The notes: generated from the sequence alone by a model not told the origin. A DNA stretch of 64,000 nt from Nibribacter roseus (GCF_042662225.1 NZ_JBHSYQ010000001.1:144884-208883), one strand, 5' to 3'. Counted from the first letter of the stretch, positions 35,006-44,467 are shown. Program-made: numbers and translations.

Positions 35006-36310
35006 ATGCCTTATCTTTTTACATCTGAGTCGGTTTCGGAAGGACATCCGGACAAGGTAGCTGATCAAATCTCTGATGCGCTGCTTGATGAATTCCTGAA
35101 GCAAGACCCTCAGTCTAAAGTTGCCTGTGAAACGTTGGTAACAACCGGTTTAGTAGTGTTAAGCGGCGAAGTGAAATCCGAAGCCTATGTAGATGTGCAG
35201 AAGGTGGCCAGAGAGGTAATCCGCCGGATTGGATACACTAAATCTGAGTATAAATTTGATGCTGAAGCCTGTGGTATCATCTCTGCCATACATGAGCAGT
35301 CTGGTGATATAAACCAAGGAGTTGAACGGGAAAATCCGGAAGACCAGGGGGCTGGTGACCAAGGCATGATGTTCGGGTATGCTACGAACGAAACCGACAG
35401 CTACATGCCGTTGGCGCTAGAAATCTCACACTTGTTGCTGAAAGAATTAGCGGCAATCCGTAAAGAGGGTAAGGAAATGACCTACCTTCGTCCTGATGCC
35501 AAGTCGCAGGTAACCATTCGCTATTCAGACAATCACGTGCCTGAAACAATTGACACCATTGTTATTTCTACCCAGCACGATGAGTTTGAGCTTTCAGACG
35601 CAAATGATGCCCAAGCATCTAAAGACGCTGAAAAGAAGATGGTGGCTAAGATCAAAGATGATGTGTTGAATGTTCTGTTGCCAAGGGTAAAAAACAAATT
35701 GCCACAACGCACCGCAGATCTATTTTCTGATGATATTACTTACCACATCAACCCAACCGGTAAGTTTGTGATTGGTGGACCTCATGGAGATACTGGTTTA
35801 ACTGGCCGTAAGATTATAGTTGACACTTACGGTGGAAAAGGTGCTCACGGCGGAGGAGCTTTCTCAGGAAAAGATTCTTCTAAAGTAGACCGCTCGGCCG
35901 CTTATGCAGCACGCCACATCGCTAAAAACTTGGTTGCGGCAGGTGTCGCAGATCAAGTGTTGGTTCAGGTAGCTTACGCCATTGGTGTAGCTGAGCCGGT
36001 TGGTTTGTATGTGACCACCTATGGCACCACCAAAGTAAAAGGCGCCAACGGAGAAATTATGACAGATGGTGAAATAGCCCAGAAAGTGAATGAGCTCTTT
36101 GAAATGAGGCCATATGATATCATAAAGCGTTTCGGTCTGCAGAACCCTATTTTCTCTGAGACAGCGGCTTATGGCCACATGGGTAGAGAAGCTGGCGTGA
36201 AGAAAGTTTCTTACACAGTAAACGGTAAAGTAGAAGAGCGAGAGTTTGAAACATTTACTTGGGAAAAGCTGGATTACGTTGATAAAATAAAGTCTGCTTT
36301 CAATCTATAA
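35006..36310 (+). CDS. metK: S-adenosylmethionine synthetase
   Basis: A 434-residue cytoplasmic enzyme making S-adenosylmethionine from ATP and methionine. It shows SVSEGHPDKVADQISDA near the N terminus, the GAGDQGMMFGYA motif, GGPHGDTGLTGRKI and the glycine-rich phosphate-binding loop GGKGAHGGGAFSGKD. It is about 50 residues longer than the E. coli enzyme, with the extra part around residues 120-230. Monocistronic, with its own promoter and terminator. Confidence 0.98.
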   Translation: MPYLFTSESVSEGHPDKVADQISDALLDEFLKQDPQSKVACETLVTTGLVVLSGEVKSEAYVDVQKVAREVIRRIGYTKSEYKFDAEACGIISAIHEQSGDINQGVERENPEDQGAGDQGMMFGYATNETDSYMPLALEISHLLLKELAAIRKEGKEMTYLRPDAKSQVTIRYSDNHVPETIDTIVISTQHDEFELSDANDAQASKDAEKKMVAKIKDDVLNVLLPRVKNKLPQRTADLFSDDITYHINPTGKFVIGGPHGDTGLTGRKIIVDTYGGKGAHGGGAFSGKDSSKVDRSAAYAARHIAKNLVAAGVADQVLVQVAYAIGVAEPVGLYVTTYGTTKVKGANGEIMTDGEIAQKVNELFEMRPYDIIKRFGLQNPIFSETAAYGHMGREAGVKKVSYTVNGKVEEREFETFTWEKLDYVDKIKSAFNL

Positions 36311-36314
36311 TCTC

Positions 36315-36350
36315 GTTTTTGACCTATTTTAACGAAAAGAGCCCCAAAAC
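36315..36350. repeat. Family-1 palindromic repeat, copy 10
   Basis: GTTTTTGACCTATTTTAACG then AAAAGAGCCCCAAAAC. Its right half is at the same time the left arm of the metK terminator. Confidence 0.65.
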
Positions 36351-36364
36351 GGGGCTCTTTTTTT
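36335..36364. terminator. Bidirectional terminator between metK and hpf
   Basis: Stem AAAAGAGCCCC / GGGGCTCTTTT with loop AAAAC and a T tract, between convergent genes. Confidence 0.88.
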
Positions 36365-36384
36365 ATGTTTAATATTTTTTCAGC

Positions 36385-36687
36385 TTAGTGGTGGCTGAGT
36401 ATTTTCTCTTTGTACCGAATGAGCTGCTTTTTCATATCGGCTTCTGCTTTATCAATGGCTGCCTCAAAAGTTCCTGCCTGCTCTTTGCAAAATAGGGTGG
36501 CACCAGGTACATAGACTTTTACATCCACCATTTTATTGTCATGTGTTTCAGGTCTCTCAACACGTAATATAACCTCGCCGCCAATAATCCGGTCAAAGAA
36601 GGTGTCTAGCTTGTCTAGCTTCTTCTGTATAAAATCTAACAAGCTTTGGTCGGCGGTAAAGTGCACTGATTGAATTTGCAGTTTCAT
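36385..36687 (-). CDS. hpf: Ribosome hibernation-promoting factor (short HPF/RaiA)
   Basis: A 100-residue protein of the HPF/YfiA family that binds the 30S decoding centre in slow-growing cells and silences ribosomes. Features: N-terminal MKLQIQSVHFTADQSLLDF, FIQKKLDKLDTFFDRI and the basic C-terminal helix ADMKKQLIRYKEKILSHH. It lacks the C-terminal dimerisation domain of long HPF. It is the last gene of the rpsU-xer-hpf block. Confidence 0.93.
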   Translation of the reverse strand: MKLQIQSVHFTADQSLLDFIQKKLDKLDTFFDRIIGGEVILRVERPETHDNKMVDVKVYVPGATLFCKEQAGTFEAAIDKAEADMKKQLIRYKEKILSHH

Positions 36688-36711
36688 AGTTAACTACTTT
36701 AGGTGAAACAA

Positions 36712-37590
36712 TTAAGCTTTTGGGTGGGCTTTTTCAAAGACAGCTTTCAGTTTCTCAATAGAGTTATGCGTGTATACCTGAGTGGCGGCCAAGCTGGCGT
36801 GCCCAAGCAAGTCTTTTATGGCCCCTAAATCTGCCCCACGGTTCAGCAAATGCGTGGCAAAAGAGTGTCTGAGTACGTGCGGGCTGTTTTTAGCTGAGGT
36901 AGACACCATACTGATGTACTTCTTTACCACACGGTAAACAAACTTAGGATAGAGGGGTGCCCCTTTGTCTGTAACGAGCAGAAATGTAGAATTGTTATTG
37001 GGAAAAGCAGCGGTTCTTAGCTGAATATATTTAGCAAGAGCAAGTTGTAAGGAGCCATTCAGGGGTAAGATCCTCTCTTTGTTTCCTTTACCTAAAACCT
37101 TTAAAGTTTTAGCAGCTAGATTAACATCTGAAAGTTGTATGCCGGTTAGTTCTGCCAAGCGCATGCCTGTGCCATAGAGCAACTCAAGAATCACAACTTC
37201 CCGCTGCCCCTTAAGGTCATCAGTGAACTCTATTTTGTCCAGCAGCTTGGTAAAATCATCTTCAGGAATGAAGGCTGGTAATTTTTTCGCCAATTTTGGC
37301 GCTTTAATTCTTAGGGTGGGATTTGTCTCAACTACTCCCTGCTTTACCTGAAAGCGGAAGTAAGATCTGAGAGAAGCTATCTTGCGGTGAATGGTGCGGC
37401 TGTCCAAATCTTTTTGAACCAGCGCTACTACCCATGACCTAATTATATCATGGGTTACCTCGTTTACATTTTCCAGCTCATACACCTCTTTTAGGTATTC
37501 CTGGAACTGCTGTAAATCGGTTTGATAAGAGAGGAGGGTGTGGGGGCTGAACCGCTTCTCGTACTGTAGGTACTTAAAAAATAATTCCAT
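36712..37590 (-). CDS. xerC: Tyrosine recombinase XerC/XerD-like
   Basis: A 292-residue recombinase with an N-terminal SAM-like DNA-binding domain (~1-85, FFKYLQYEKRFSPHTLLSYQ) and a C-terminal catalytic domain. Catalytic residues: Arg in GTGMRLAEL, His-x-x-Arg in HVLRHSFATHLL, His in LLGHASLAATQVY and the nucleophile in VYTHNS. By family it resolves chromosome dimers at dif with a partner. Its place between rpsU and hpf, the standard Bacteroidota arrangement, argues that it is the housekeeping enzyme and not an integrase. Confidence 0.92.
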   Translation of the reverse strand: MELFFKYLQYEKRFSPHTLLSYQTDLQQFQEYLKEVYELENVNEVTHDIIRSWVVALVQKDLDSRTIHRKIASLRSYFRFQVKQGVVETNPTLRIKAPKLAKKLPAFIPEDDFTKLLDKIEFTDDLKGQREVVILELLYGTGMRLAELTGIQLSDVNLAAKTLKVLGKGNKERILPLNGSLQLALAKYIQLRTAAFPNNNSTFLLVTDKGAPLYPKFVYRVVKKYISMVSTSAKNSPHVLRHSFATHLLNRGADLGAIKDLLGHASLAATQVYTHNSIEKLKAVFEKAHPKA

Positions 37591-37663
37591 AAATCAGTAT
37601 CTGCCAGTTGCTGCGGCAAAGTACTAATTTATGGAATTACAACGTAAGTTCTAAGAATAAAGT

Positions 37664-37858
37664 CTAGTAGTTATCAGTAGCAAACAATTGTTGCTTATAG
37701 ATAGCTCTTTCTTTTTGCTTTCTCTTGGTTACAGAAGGCTTCTGGAAGAAAGTTCTGGCGCGTAATTGCTTTAACACACCAGTTCTCTCAAATTTCTTCT
37801 TGAATCTCTTTAAGGCTTTGTCTACAGACTCGTTATCCTTTACGTTAATGATGATCAT
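37664..37858 (-). CDS. rpsU: 30S ribosomal protein S21
   Basis: A 64-residue basic protein (MIIINVKDNESVDKALKRF, KKFERTGVLKQLRAR, KRKQKERAIYKQQ), the normal form of S21, which sits near the anti-Shine-Dalgarno end of 16S rRNA. First gene of the rpsU-xer-hpf operon, with a promoter just upstream. Confidence 0.97.
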   Translation of the reverse strand: MIIINVKDNESVDKALKRFKKKFERTGVLKQLRARTFFQKPSVTKRKQKERAIYKQQLFATDNY

Positions 37859-37898
37859 ATTATGGTTTAAAATTAAGGCTCTTGTCTTTTAAGGATTG

Positions 37899-37929
37899 CA
37901 AAGATATTGACTAATAAATTCAGAGTCAA
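37899..37929 (-). promoter_or_regulatory. Probable promoter of the rpsU operon
   Basis: On the minus strand: TTG (37929-37927), 20-base spacer, TATCTTTG (37906-37899), an exact -7 box. It predicts a leader of about 35 bases. Confidence 0.6.
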
Positions 37930-37943
37930 TAGATAATCCTCAA

Positions 37944-39083
37944 TTATTTTAATACGGCTCTGGAAATGACAAGTTTCTGTATCTCAGAGGTTCCTTCGCC
38001 AATGGTGCATAGCTTAGAGTCTCGGTAATATTTTTCTGCCGGGTAATCTTTGGTGTAGCCATAGCCACCAAAGATTTGTACCCCCTCATTCGCCGCTCTT
38101 ACGCATACTTCAGACGCGTATAATTTAGCCATGGCTGATTCTTTGTTCACGTTCTCTCCTCTGTCTTTCATGGCGGCAGCTCTATAGGTTAGCAGCCCCG
38201 CGGCCTCTATTTCAGTGGCCATATCTGCTAATTTAAACGCAATTCCTTGAAACTGTGAAATTGGTTTATTGAATTGCTGACGTTCTTTAGAATATGCTAA
38301 TGCGGCTTCATACGCACCCTGTGCTATGCCTAAGCTAAGGGCGGCAATTGATATTCGTCCTCCATCTAGTACTTTCATAGACTGGATAAAGCCTTCACCA
38401 ACTTCGCCTAATATGTTTTCATGTGGTACTCTGCAGTCTTCAAAAATCAATTCAGTAGTCTCAGAGGCTCTCATGCCTAGCTTGTCTTCCTTTCTACCCG
38501 CTGAAAAGCCCTCAGTTGGTTTTTCTATTACAAAAGCAGTCATTCCGTGAGAATCCCCTACTCCGCCTGTTCTTGCTATTACCACTGCAATGTTGCTTGA
38601 CTTACCATGGGTGATAAAATTTTTAGCTCCGTTCAAAACCCAATGATCCCCGTCTCTAACAGCTACCGTACGCATGTTTCCCGCGTCTGAGCCTGTATTT
38701 GGTTCCGTTAATCCCCAAGCACCAATCCATTCGGCAGAAGCTAATTTTGGAAGCCATTTTTTCTTTTGCTGTTCTGTGCCAGACTGTAAAATGTGACCAG
38801 TGCATAAGGAATTGTGTGCTGCCATAGATAAGCCAATAGATCCATCTATTTTAGCTAACTCAGCAATGGCTGTTACGTATTCAACATAGCCGAACCCTGA
38901 ACCTCCATATTCCTGTGGCACCAGCACACCCATTAAACCGAGTTCTCCTAATTGTTTAAATACATGAACAGGAAATTCCTGTGTTTCATCCCATTTCATC
39001 ATGTCAGGTTTTATGGTTTTAGCGCCAAAGTCTCTGACCATTTCTGCTATCATTTGCTGATTTTCGTTGTAGGATAAGTTCAT
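37944..39083 (-). CDS. Acyl-CoA dehydrogenase
   Basis: A 379-residue flavoenzyme introducing a 2,3-double bond into acyl-CoA in beta-oxidation or branched amino-acid breakdown. It has the family layout: N-terminal helical domain (YNENQQMIAEMVRDFG), FAD-binding AWGLTEPNTGSDAGN, RASETTELIFEDCRVP, and the C-terminal IGEGTSEIQ with the catalytic Glu. The length is typical for short-chain or butyryl/isovaleryl types; chain specificity cannot be fixed. Monocistronic and divergent from the polysaccharide cassette. Confidence 0.95.
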   Translation of the reverse strand: MNLSYNENQQMIAEMVRDFGAKTIKPDMMKWDETQEFPVHVFKQLGELGLMGVLVPQEYGGSGFGYVEYVTAIAELAKIDGSIGLSMAAHNSLCTGHILQSGTEQQKKKWLPKLASAEWIGAWGLTEPNTGSDAGNMRTVAVRDGDHWVLNGAKNFITHGKSSNIAVVIARTGGVGDSHGMTAFVIEKPTEGFSAGRKEDKLGMRASETTELIFEDCRVPHENILGEVGEGFIQSMKVLDGGRISIAALSLGIAQGAYEAALAYSKERQQFNKPISQFQGIAFKLADMATEIEAAGLLTYRAAAMKDRGENVNKESAMAKLYASEVCVRAANEGVQIFGGYGYTKDYPAEKYYRDSKLCTIGEGTSEIQKLVISRAVLK

Positions 39084-39366
39084 GTGTTTTATTTCTTGTA
39101 GTTAGTGCGTTTAAATTTAAGGTTAACAAATTATAAAAGCTAACGCTTGTTAGTTAAATGTGTTGCTATACTCATGATCTGTAAAAATGTTCTATAGGAA
39201 ACGCAGAGTGAAAAGGCGAGGATGAAATTGAAGCAACTTTAATTCTATAAGTAAGTAAAGGGGCAGCAGCACCTGAGTTTGGCGTAGCCAATACTTTTGC
39301 CGTACTTTGTGGTTGAATTGTACTTGCCCTATATTTATACATTTCAATATAAATTCCCCAATATAA

Positions 39367-40197
39367 ATGCTTACATCTTTATTGAAATCAATCTTACGGT
39401 TGCTGCCTTTATTGCTGCTTATGCAGCTGAGTGCCTGTAATGTATATAGGCAAGACATTATGTTTCAAACGGATGGGGATGTAAATACTGAGTTGCTTAG
39501 AGCCGCTGCAGCAGAAGCCAATCGTAATTATAAAATTCAGTCAAATGATGTTCTGAGCATTAGGTTTTACACGAACAAAGGTGAAATTCTGGTAGACCCT
39601 AACAACTTTCTGCGCCAGGAACTGATGCAAAGCAGTGGCGGTGGTGGGAGAATGGGGAACCAACAAATTGGGCAACAGCAAGAGCGACAGGATTATTTAG
39701 TTTTTCCAAACGGGGAAGTAAAAGTGCCCATGATAGGTTTTTTACCTGTAGCGGGACTTACAGTTGCCCAAGCCGATAGTTTATTCCAGAGCAGGTTTGA
39801 AACTTATTATAGAGACACCTATGTTTATACCCAAGTTATAAATAGGAGGGTAGTGGTGTTAGGTGCTACAGGCGGCAGCGTGATTCCTTTGCCTAATGAA
39901 AGCATGAATGTGGTAGAGGTACTGGCTTTAGCAGGTGGCATGCCTGCAAATGGTAAGGCTCACAACATTAGATTGATTAGAGACATTGCTTCCCCAATGC
40001 CAATTGTGCAAGTAATTGATTTGTCTACTATTGCAGGGGTTCAAAAAGCCAACTTGCGGGTAATGCCCAATGATGTGGTTTATGTAGAGCCTTTTAGAAG
40101 GGTATTCAATGAGTCTTTAAGGGATGCCTTACTAGTGTTGGGTGCTGTTACCAATGTGCTCACCTCCTATATTGTCATTAAAGATATAGTTAATTAG
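39367..40197 (+). CDS. Polysaccharide export outer-membrane lipoprotein (Wza-like)
   Basis: A 276-residue lipoprotein with lipobox LSAC (Cys24). The polysaccharide biosynthesis/export (PES) domain lies at ~55-150 (YKIQSNDVLSIRFYTNKGE, DYLVFPNGEVKVPMIGFL, AGLTVAQADSLFQSRF) and an SLBB-type domain at ~160-245 (VVVLGATGGSVIPLPNESMNVVE). A C-terminal hydrophobic helix (~255-272) may be the outer-membrane span of the Wza type. It forms the export channel for exopolysaccharide together with the kinase protein 12 bases downstream. First gene of the cassette. Confidence 0.93.
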   Translation: MLTSLLKSILRLLPLLLLMQLSACNVYRQDIMFQTDGDVNTELLRAAAAEANRNYKIQSNDVLSIRFYTNKGEILVDPNNFLRQELMQSSGGGGRMGNQQIGQQQERQDYLVFPNGEVKVPMIGFLPVAGLTVAQADSLFQSRFETYYRDTYVYTQVINRRVVVLGATGGSVIPLPNESMNVVEVLALAGGMPANGKAHNIRLIRDIASPMPIVQVIDLSTIAGVQKANLRVMPNDVVYVEPFRRVFNESLRDALLVLGAVTNVLTSYIVIKDIVN

Positions 40198-40209
40198 TCC
40201 TAGAAATAC

Positions 40210-42657
40210 ATGAGTGTAAAGACCACCAATGATTTGGATGAGCTAGATCATCGATTGGGTAGTGTAGAAGACGAAGAAGGTGACGGGGGAACAAGTATTG
40301 ATTTTGTCACCCTGCTGCATGTTGTAAGACGAAGCATTCCATGGGTGGTGCTTCTTGTGCTTTTAGGGCTTACTGGGTCATACCTCTTTCTTAGATATAC
40401 AAAGAAAGTATATCAGTCTTCATCTACCTTAAAGTTAGATGAACAATCTGAAGCAGGAGTACTTGGTCTAGAGAGCAACGGACTCAAAATGGAATCAGGT
40501 ATTGGTAAGTTGCAGGGTGAGGTTGATCTTATTAAGTCTGATATTGTATATGAAAGGCTGAAGGAAACAATGCCTCTGGAGGTCAGCTATTTTGTAGAAG
40601 CAAGAGTACTAGATGCAGAATTGTATAAAGAAAGCCCCTTCACTGTTTCTTATGACACGGCTACTTTTGATCTTTATGATCAGAAAATATATGTCAAGTT
40701 TAGCTCCCCTAGTAAAGTTGAGGTAAAGATTGGCGAAGAGGGTGAGAATTTGGTTGCGACTGTTGGGGGACCATTTACATTGGCCAATAATAGTTTAGTT
40801 GTTTCCACCTCCTCAGACTTTAACAGTAATCATGTAGGAGAAACATATTATTTCATTGTTCACAGTAACCAAAGATTAAAAAGCTATATAGATGCTGGGT
40901 TGACTACGGCAATTCTAAATCCAGAATCGAAAACTATTCAAATCTCTTTTCAAGATCACAACAGGTACAAAGCAAGAGATATAGTTAAAAATATTGATGC
41001 CGTTTATCTTCAGCATAAACTCGAGAGAAGTAACCAAGCCAGCAAACAGACGCTTAGTTTCTTAAACAGCCAATTAAAAGAAACAGAAGATAGTTTACAG
41101 AAGGTAGAAGATGATTTAGAAAACTTTGTAAGGCAAAACAAGTCTTATGATATTAAATCTACTCTGCAGGAGTCATTGTCAAGAATTCAGGAGCTAGAGA
41201 AAGAGCGCATGGAGCTGCGCTTTCAGTTATCTCTTTTAAATAGTATACAGGCAAAGATTCGGAATAACGAAGATCTGGCTATGGTGGCGGCAGGTTTGCA
41301 GGGGCAACAGGGGACCGACCCGCAGCTTTCTCAGCAGTTGACAGAACTTAGTAATCTGCAGGCCCGTCAACGCATGGTGCAGATGACAAGTAGAGGGAAC
41401 ACTGCCGCTGACAATGCAATTGAAGAGCAGTTGAGCTTTGCGCAGAATAAAATAAATGCTATAATTAGTGCTAATAAGAGCCTGATACAGGCGCAGCTAG
41501 AAAATTTAAATCGGAATCAAGGTGAGTTGACCGGTAAAATTTTACAGGCTCCTGCGCAAGAAACTGAAAGAGCCAGATTAGAGCGTATTTTAGGTATATA
41601 TGAAGGGTTCTTCAATCAGATACTAAATAGACGGGTAGAATATGGTATTGCCATGGCCGGTACTACCCCAGATTTTCAGATTCTGTCTCCAGCTAGCTTG
41701 CCGAATGAATCTAATCCTGTTTATCCCAATGCTCTATTAGTTTATGCGGTTGGATTAGCTGCGGGTTTATTTCTAGGGGTAGGTTTGATAGCTACGCGTT
41801 ATCTTTTGCATGATACTGTTACCAATCTACGTGAGTTAGAAAGAAACACAACAGTGCCAGTACTGGGAGTGGTGCCCTCTTACAGTAAAGAGAAAATGCC
41901 TGTTTCCAAACTGGTTGTTAATCAAAATCCCAAATCTGCATTAAGTGAGTCAATCAGGTCAATAAGAACTAATTTGGATTTTCTGAGTTCAGCTAAGAAA
42001 AAGCGGATAATCTCAATTACCTCTACCATTAGTGGTGAAGGAAAGACCTTTGTGGCGGCTAACTTAGGAGGAATTATTGCTTTATCTGGACAAAAGGTTG
42101 CGCTGCTAGACCTAGATATGCGTAAGCCTAAGGTGCACCTTGCATTAGATGGTGATAATATCAAGGGGATGAGTACAATCTTGATTGAGAAACACACTGT
42201 TGCTGAATCTATGCAGCAGACTTCTATACCGAATCTCGATTTTGTCTCCGCTGGCCCAACGCCACCAAATCCGTCAGAACTTATCATGTCTCCAAAATTT
42301 GACGAAGTTTTGCAGGAGTTACATCAGCACTATGATGTAGTCATTGTAGATAGCCCACCAATAGGGTTGGTGACAGACGGTGTTTTGATTATGAGGAAGG
42401 CTGATGTTCCATTGTTTATTGTTCGTGCTAATTATTCTAAGAAAGCATTCTTAAAAGGCATAGACAAGGTAGTGAAGACAAACCATTTAACTAACATGGC
42501 CACTATACTGAACGATACGCAAGGTATAAACATGTATGGGTACTCTTATGGCTACGGGTATGGCTACGGCTATGGGTACGGTTACGGCTACGGGTACTAT
42601 GATGAAGAGGTGAAGCCTACTTTTAGCAGTAGAATGAAATCGTTTTTTAAACGATAG
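40210..42657 (+). CDS. Wzc-like chain-length determinant and tyrosine autokinase
   Basis: An 815-residue inner-membrane protein. Wzz domain with first membrane helix (~47-65), a coiled-coil periplasmic region (~265-430), a GNVR-type segment, second membrane helix (~505-525), then a cytoplasmic BY-kinase domain: Walker A SGEGKT (608-613), Walker A' DLDMRKPK, Walker B VVIVDSPP. The C-terminal tail (~775-798) is a run of alternating Gly and Tyr, the autophosphorylated tyrosine cluster. It controls polymer length and export through phosphorylation cycles. It sits between the export lipoprotein and the phosphatase expected to dephosphorylate it. Confidence 0.95.
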   Translation: MSVKTTNDLDELDHRLGSVEDEEGDGGTSIDFVTLLHVVRRSIPWVVLLVLLGLTGSYLFLRYTKKVYQSSSTLKLDEQSEAGVLGLESNGLKMESGIGKLQGEVDLIKSDIVYERLKETMPLEVSYFVEARVLDAELYKESPFTVSYDTATFDLYDQKIYVKFSSPSKVEVKIGEEGENLVATVGGPFTLANNSLVVSTSSDFNSNHVGETYYFIVHSNQRLKSYIDAGLTTAILNPESKTIQISFQDHNRYKARDIVKNIDAVYLQHKLERSNQASKQTLSFLNSQLKETEDSLQKVEDDLENFVRQNKSYDIKSTLQESLSRIQELEKERMELRFQLSLLNSIQAKIRNNEDLAMVAAGLQGQQGTDPQLSQQLTELSNLQARQRMVQMTSRGNTAADNAIEEQLSFAQNKINAIISANKSLIQAQLENLNRNQGELTGKILQAPAQETERARLERILGIYEGFFNQILNRRVEYGIAMAGTTPDFQILSPASLPNESNPVYPNALLVYAVGLAAGLFLGVGLIATRYLLHDTVTNLRELERNTTVPVLGVVPSYSKEKMPVSKLVVNQNPKSALSESIRSIRTNLDFLSSAKKKRIISITSTISGEGKTFVAANLGGIIALSGQKVALLDLDMRKPKVHLALDGDNIKGMSTILIEKHTVAESMQQTSIPNLDFVSAGPTPPNPSELIMSPKFDEVLQELHQHYDVVIVDSPPIGLVTDGVLIMRKADVPLFIVRANYSKKAFLKGIDKVVKTNHLTNMATILNDTQGINMYGYSYGYGYGYGYGYGYGYGYYDEEVKPTFSSRMKSFFKR
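42534..42600 (+). repeat. Hexanucleotide-like repeat encoding the Gly-Tyr tail
   Basis: About ten units of the form GGnTAy coding alternating Gly and Tyr within the kinase tail. It could expand or contract by slippage. Confidence 0.7.
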
Positions 42658-42659
42658 GT

Positions 42660-43412
42660 ATGTGGAATAGCCTTAGGCAGCTTTTTGGGAGGAAGGAAGA
42701 ATCACTTTCTTCGTATGCTACACTAGAAGTGGACATGCATTCTCATTTGCTGCCGGGCTTAGATGACGGAGCCGCCAATTTAGATGATTCACTTCTGCTG
42801 TTAAAAGAATTACAGCGGTTGGGGTTCAGAAAATTATGCATGACTCCGCATATCATGGGAGATTTTTATAAAAACACTCCCGAATCAATTCGTGAAAAGC
42901 TACATCTGTTGCAGGCAGCGGCAACTGAGCATGAAATTGAAGTGGAGCTTTCTTGCGCAGCGGAATACTATTTAGACGAATGGTTTGTTGAAAAGCTAGA
43001 AGAAGGGCAGGAACTGCTAACGTTCGGGGGCGAGAGAAGATACTTACTTCTTGAAACGTCTTACATGAATGAGCCTGCTTTTTTACAACAGGCAATTTTC
43101 GGGTTACAAGCGGCTGGATATACTGTAGTTTTGGCTCACCCTGAACGATATACTTACTTCTATGGGAGGTTAGATAATTTGATGGCTTTGAGAGAACTTG
43201 GAGTTTTGTTTCAACTTAACACGAATTCTCTGAGTGGGTATTATTCTAAAACGGCTCAAGAAGTAGCTAAGCATTTAATTCAGAGGAAAGCAGTAGAGTT
43301 TTTAGGTACAGATACACATTCCATGAGACACACCAGAGCTTTAGAGCGTACATTGGCTGAACCTCTCCTAAACCAGGCTTTACAGTTACCTCTTCTTAAT
43401 CCTACGCTTTGA
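42660..43412 (+). CDS. CpsB/CapC-type PHP tyrosine-protein phosphatase
   Basis: A 250-residue metal-dependent phosphatase of the PHP fold. Metal-binding motifs: DMHSHLLPGLDDGA, TPHIMG, LAHPERY and GTDTHSMRH. By family it dephosphorylates the tyrosine tail of the BY-kinase, here encoded two bases upstream, closing the regulatory cycle of exopolysaccharide export. Translationally coupled to the kinase gene. Confidence 0.93.
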   Translation: MWNSLRQLFGRKEESLSSYATLEVDMHSHLLPGLDDGAANLDDSLLLLKELQRLGFRKLCMTPHIMGDFYKNTPESIREKLHLLQAAATEHEIEVELSCAAEYYLDEWFVEKLEEGQELLTFGGERRYLLLETSYMNEPAFLQQAIFGLQAAGYTVVLAHPERYTYFYGRLDNLMALRELGVLFQLNTNSLSGYYSKTAQEVAKHLIQRKAVEFLGTDTHSMRHTRALERTLAEPLLNQALQLPLLNPTL

Positions 43413-43421
43413 TTCTTTAGT

Positions 43422-44390
43422 TTGAAAAAAGTTTTATTGACCGGTGGTAGTGGCCTTATAGGCCATTTTCTGTTACAGAGGTTGTTGCAGCAAGGGTTTG
43501 AAGTGGTTGGATTGCTAAGAAAAACACCTTCTTCTGTTAGGCACCCTCTCTTGAAATGGGTAGAAGGAGATATCTTAGATTCAGTATTGCTACGAGATAT
43601 AGTAAGCCAAGTGGATGAAGTATATCATTGCGCAGGTTTTGTCTCTTATGCACCGCAGGATGTAAACCTGCTGCAACAAATTAATGTAGAGGGTACTGAG
43701 AACATAGTAAATGCTTGCTTAATGCATCCTGAGGTGAAGCTGTGTCATATAAGTTCAATTGCGGCCATCAGTAGGAAGAAAGGGCAGGAGGTGATTGATG
43801 AATCATCCAAGTGGGAATCTGTTGCAGAAAAATCTTCTTATGCTATTTCAAAGCACTTTGCTGAAATGGAAGTGTGGAGAGGGGTTGCGGAAGGATTAAA
43901 AGCAGTGATTGTGAATCCTTCTATTGTGCTTGGCCCCGGTGACTGGAACAGAAGCAGTACACAGCTATTTAAATATGTGGCTGATGAGAGACTTTTTTAC
44001 GTTCATGGTTATTCTAATTTTGTAGATGTACGAGACGTAGTGGAAGGAATAGCATTGCTGATGAAGGGGAACCACTTTGGTGAACGTTTTATAATAAATG
44101 GGCATCATGAAACGTACCAAAACTTTTTTGAAGAAGTGGCGAATGTTTGGGGGAAAAAGTCTCCCAAACTAAAAGTACCTAATTGGATGACGGAAATTCT
44201 ATGGCGAGCTGAAGCTGTAAGAGGAAGAGTAACTGGTAAAAGGCCTTTGATTACAAAAGAAACAGCACGCATCGCCCAAGAAAGACATTTTTATACCAAC
44301 TTAAAAGTGAGAGAAGCCACTGGAATGGAGTTCAGGCCGTTGCACGAAACCATTGAATGGTCTTGTCAAAGCCTTTCTGCACAGATGTAA
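43422..44390 (+). CDS. NAD-dependent epimerase/dehydratase family protein (SDR)
   Basis: A 322-residue extended short-chain dehydrogenase: Rossmann motif TGGSGLIGHFLLQRL at the N terminus, VYHCAGFVSY, HISSIAAIS, catalytic YAISK and NPSIVLGPGD. It probably acts on a nucleotide sugar or a related carbonyl compound; the exact reaction is unknown. The start is TTG at 43422: the same frame is closed by the phosphatase stop (43410-43412) four codons upstream and no ATG lies between. Last gene of the polysaccharide cassette by spacing; a 77-base gap follows. Confidence 0.9.
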   Translation: MKKVLLTGGSGLIGHFLLQRLLQQGFEVVGLLRKTPSSVRHPLLKWVEGDILDSVLLRDIVSQVDEVYHCAGFVSYAPQDVNLLQQINVEGTENIVNACLMHPEVKLCHISSIAAISRKKGQEVIDESSKWESVAEKSSYAISKHFAEMEVWRGVAEGLKAVIVNPSIVLGPGDWNRSSTQLFKYVADERLFYVHGYSNFVDVRDVVEGIALLMKGNHFGERFIINGHHETYQNFFEEVANVWGKKSPKLKVPNWMTEILWRAEAVRGRVTGKRPLITKETARIAQERHFYTNLKVREATGMEFRPLHETIEWSCQSLSAQM

Positions 44391-44467
44391 GCTAGATCAG
44401 TTATTGTAGTTGGTGGTAAGAAGAATGGAGGCGCAGTAAAAAGCGCCATGAAGAGATTTAACTGTAG

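Noticed and set aside
36712..37590. Mobile-element integrase
   Set aside because: The tyrosine recombinase lies in the conserved rpsU-xer-hpf housekeeping block and has no adjacent attachment site or mobile genes.
39192..39458. Minus-strand frame between acyl-CoA dehydrogenase and the export lipoprotein
   Set aside because: Overlaps the start of the export lipoprotein gene and has no domain features.
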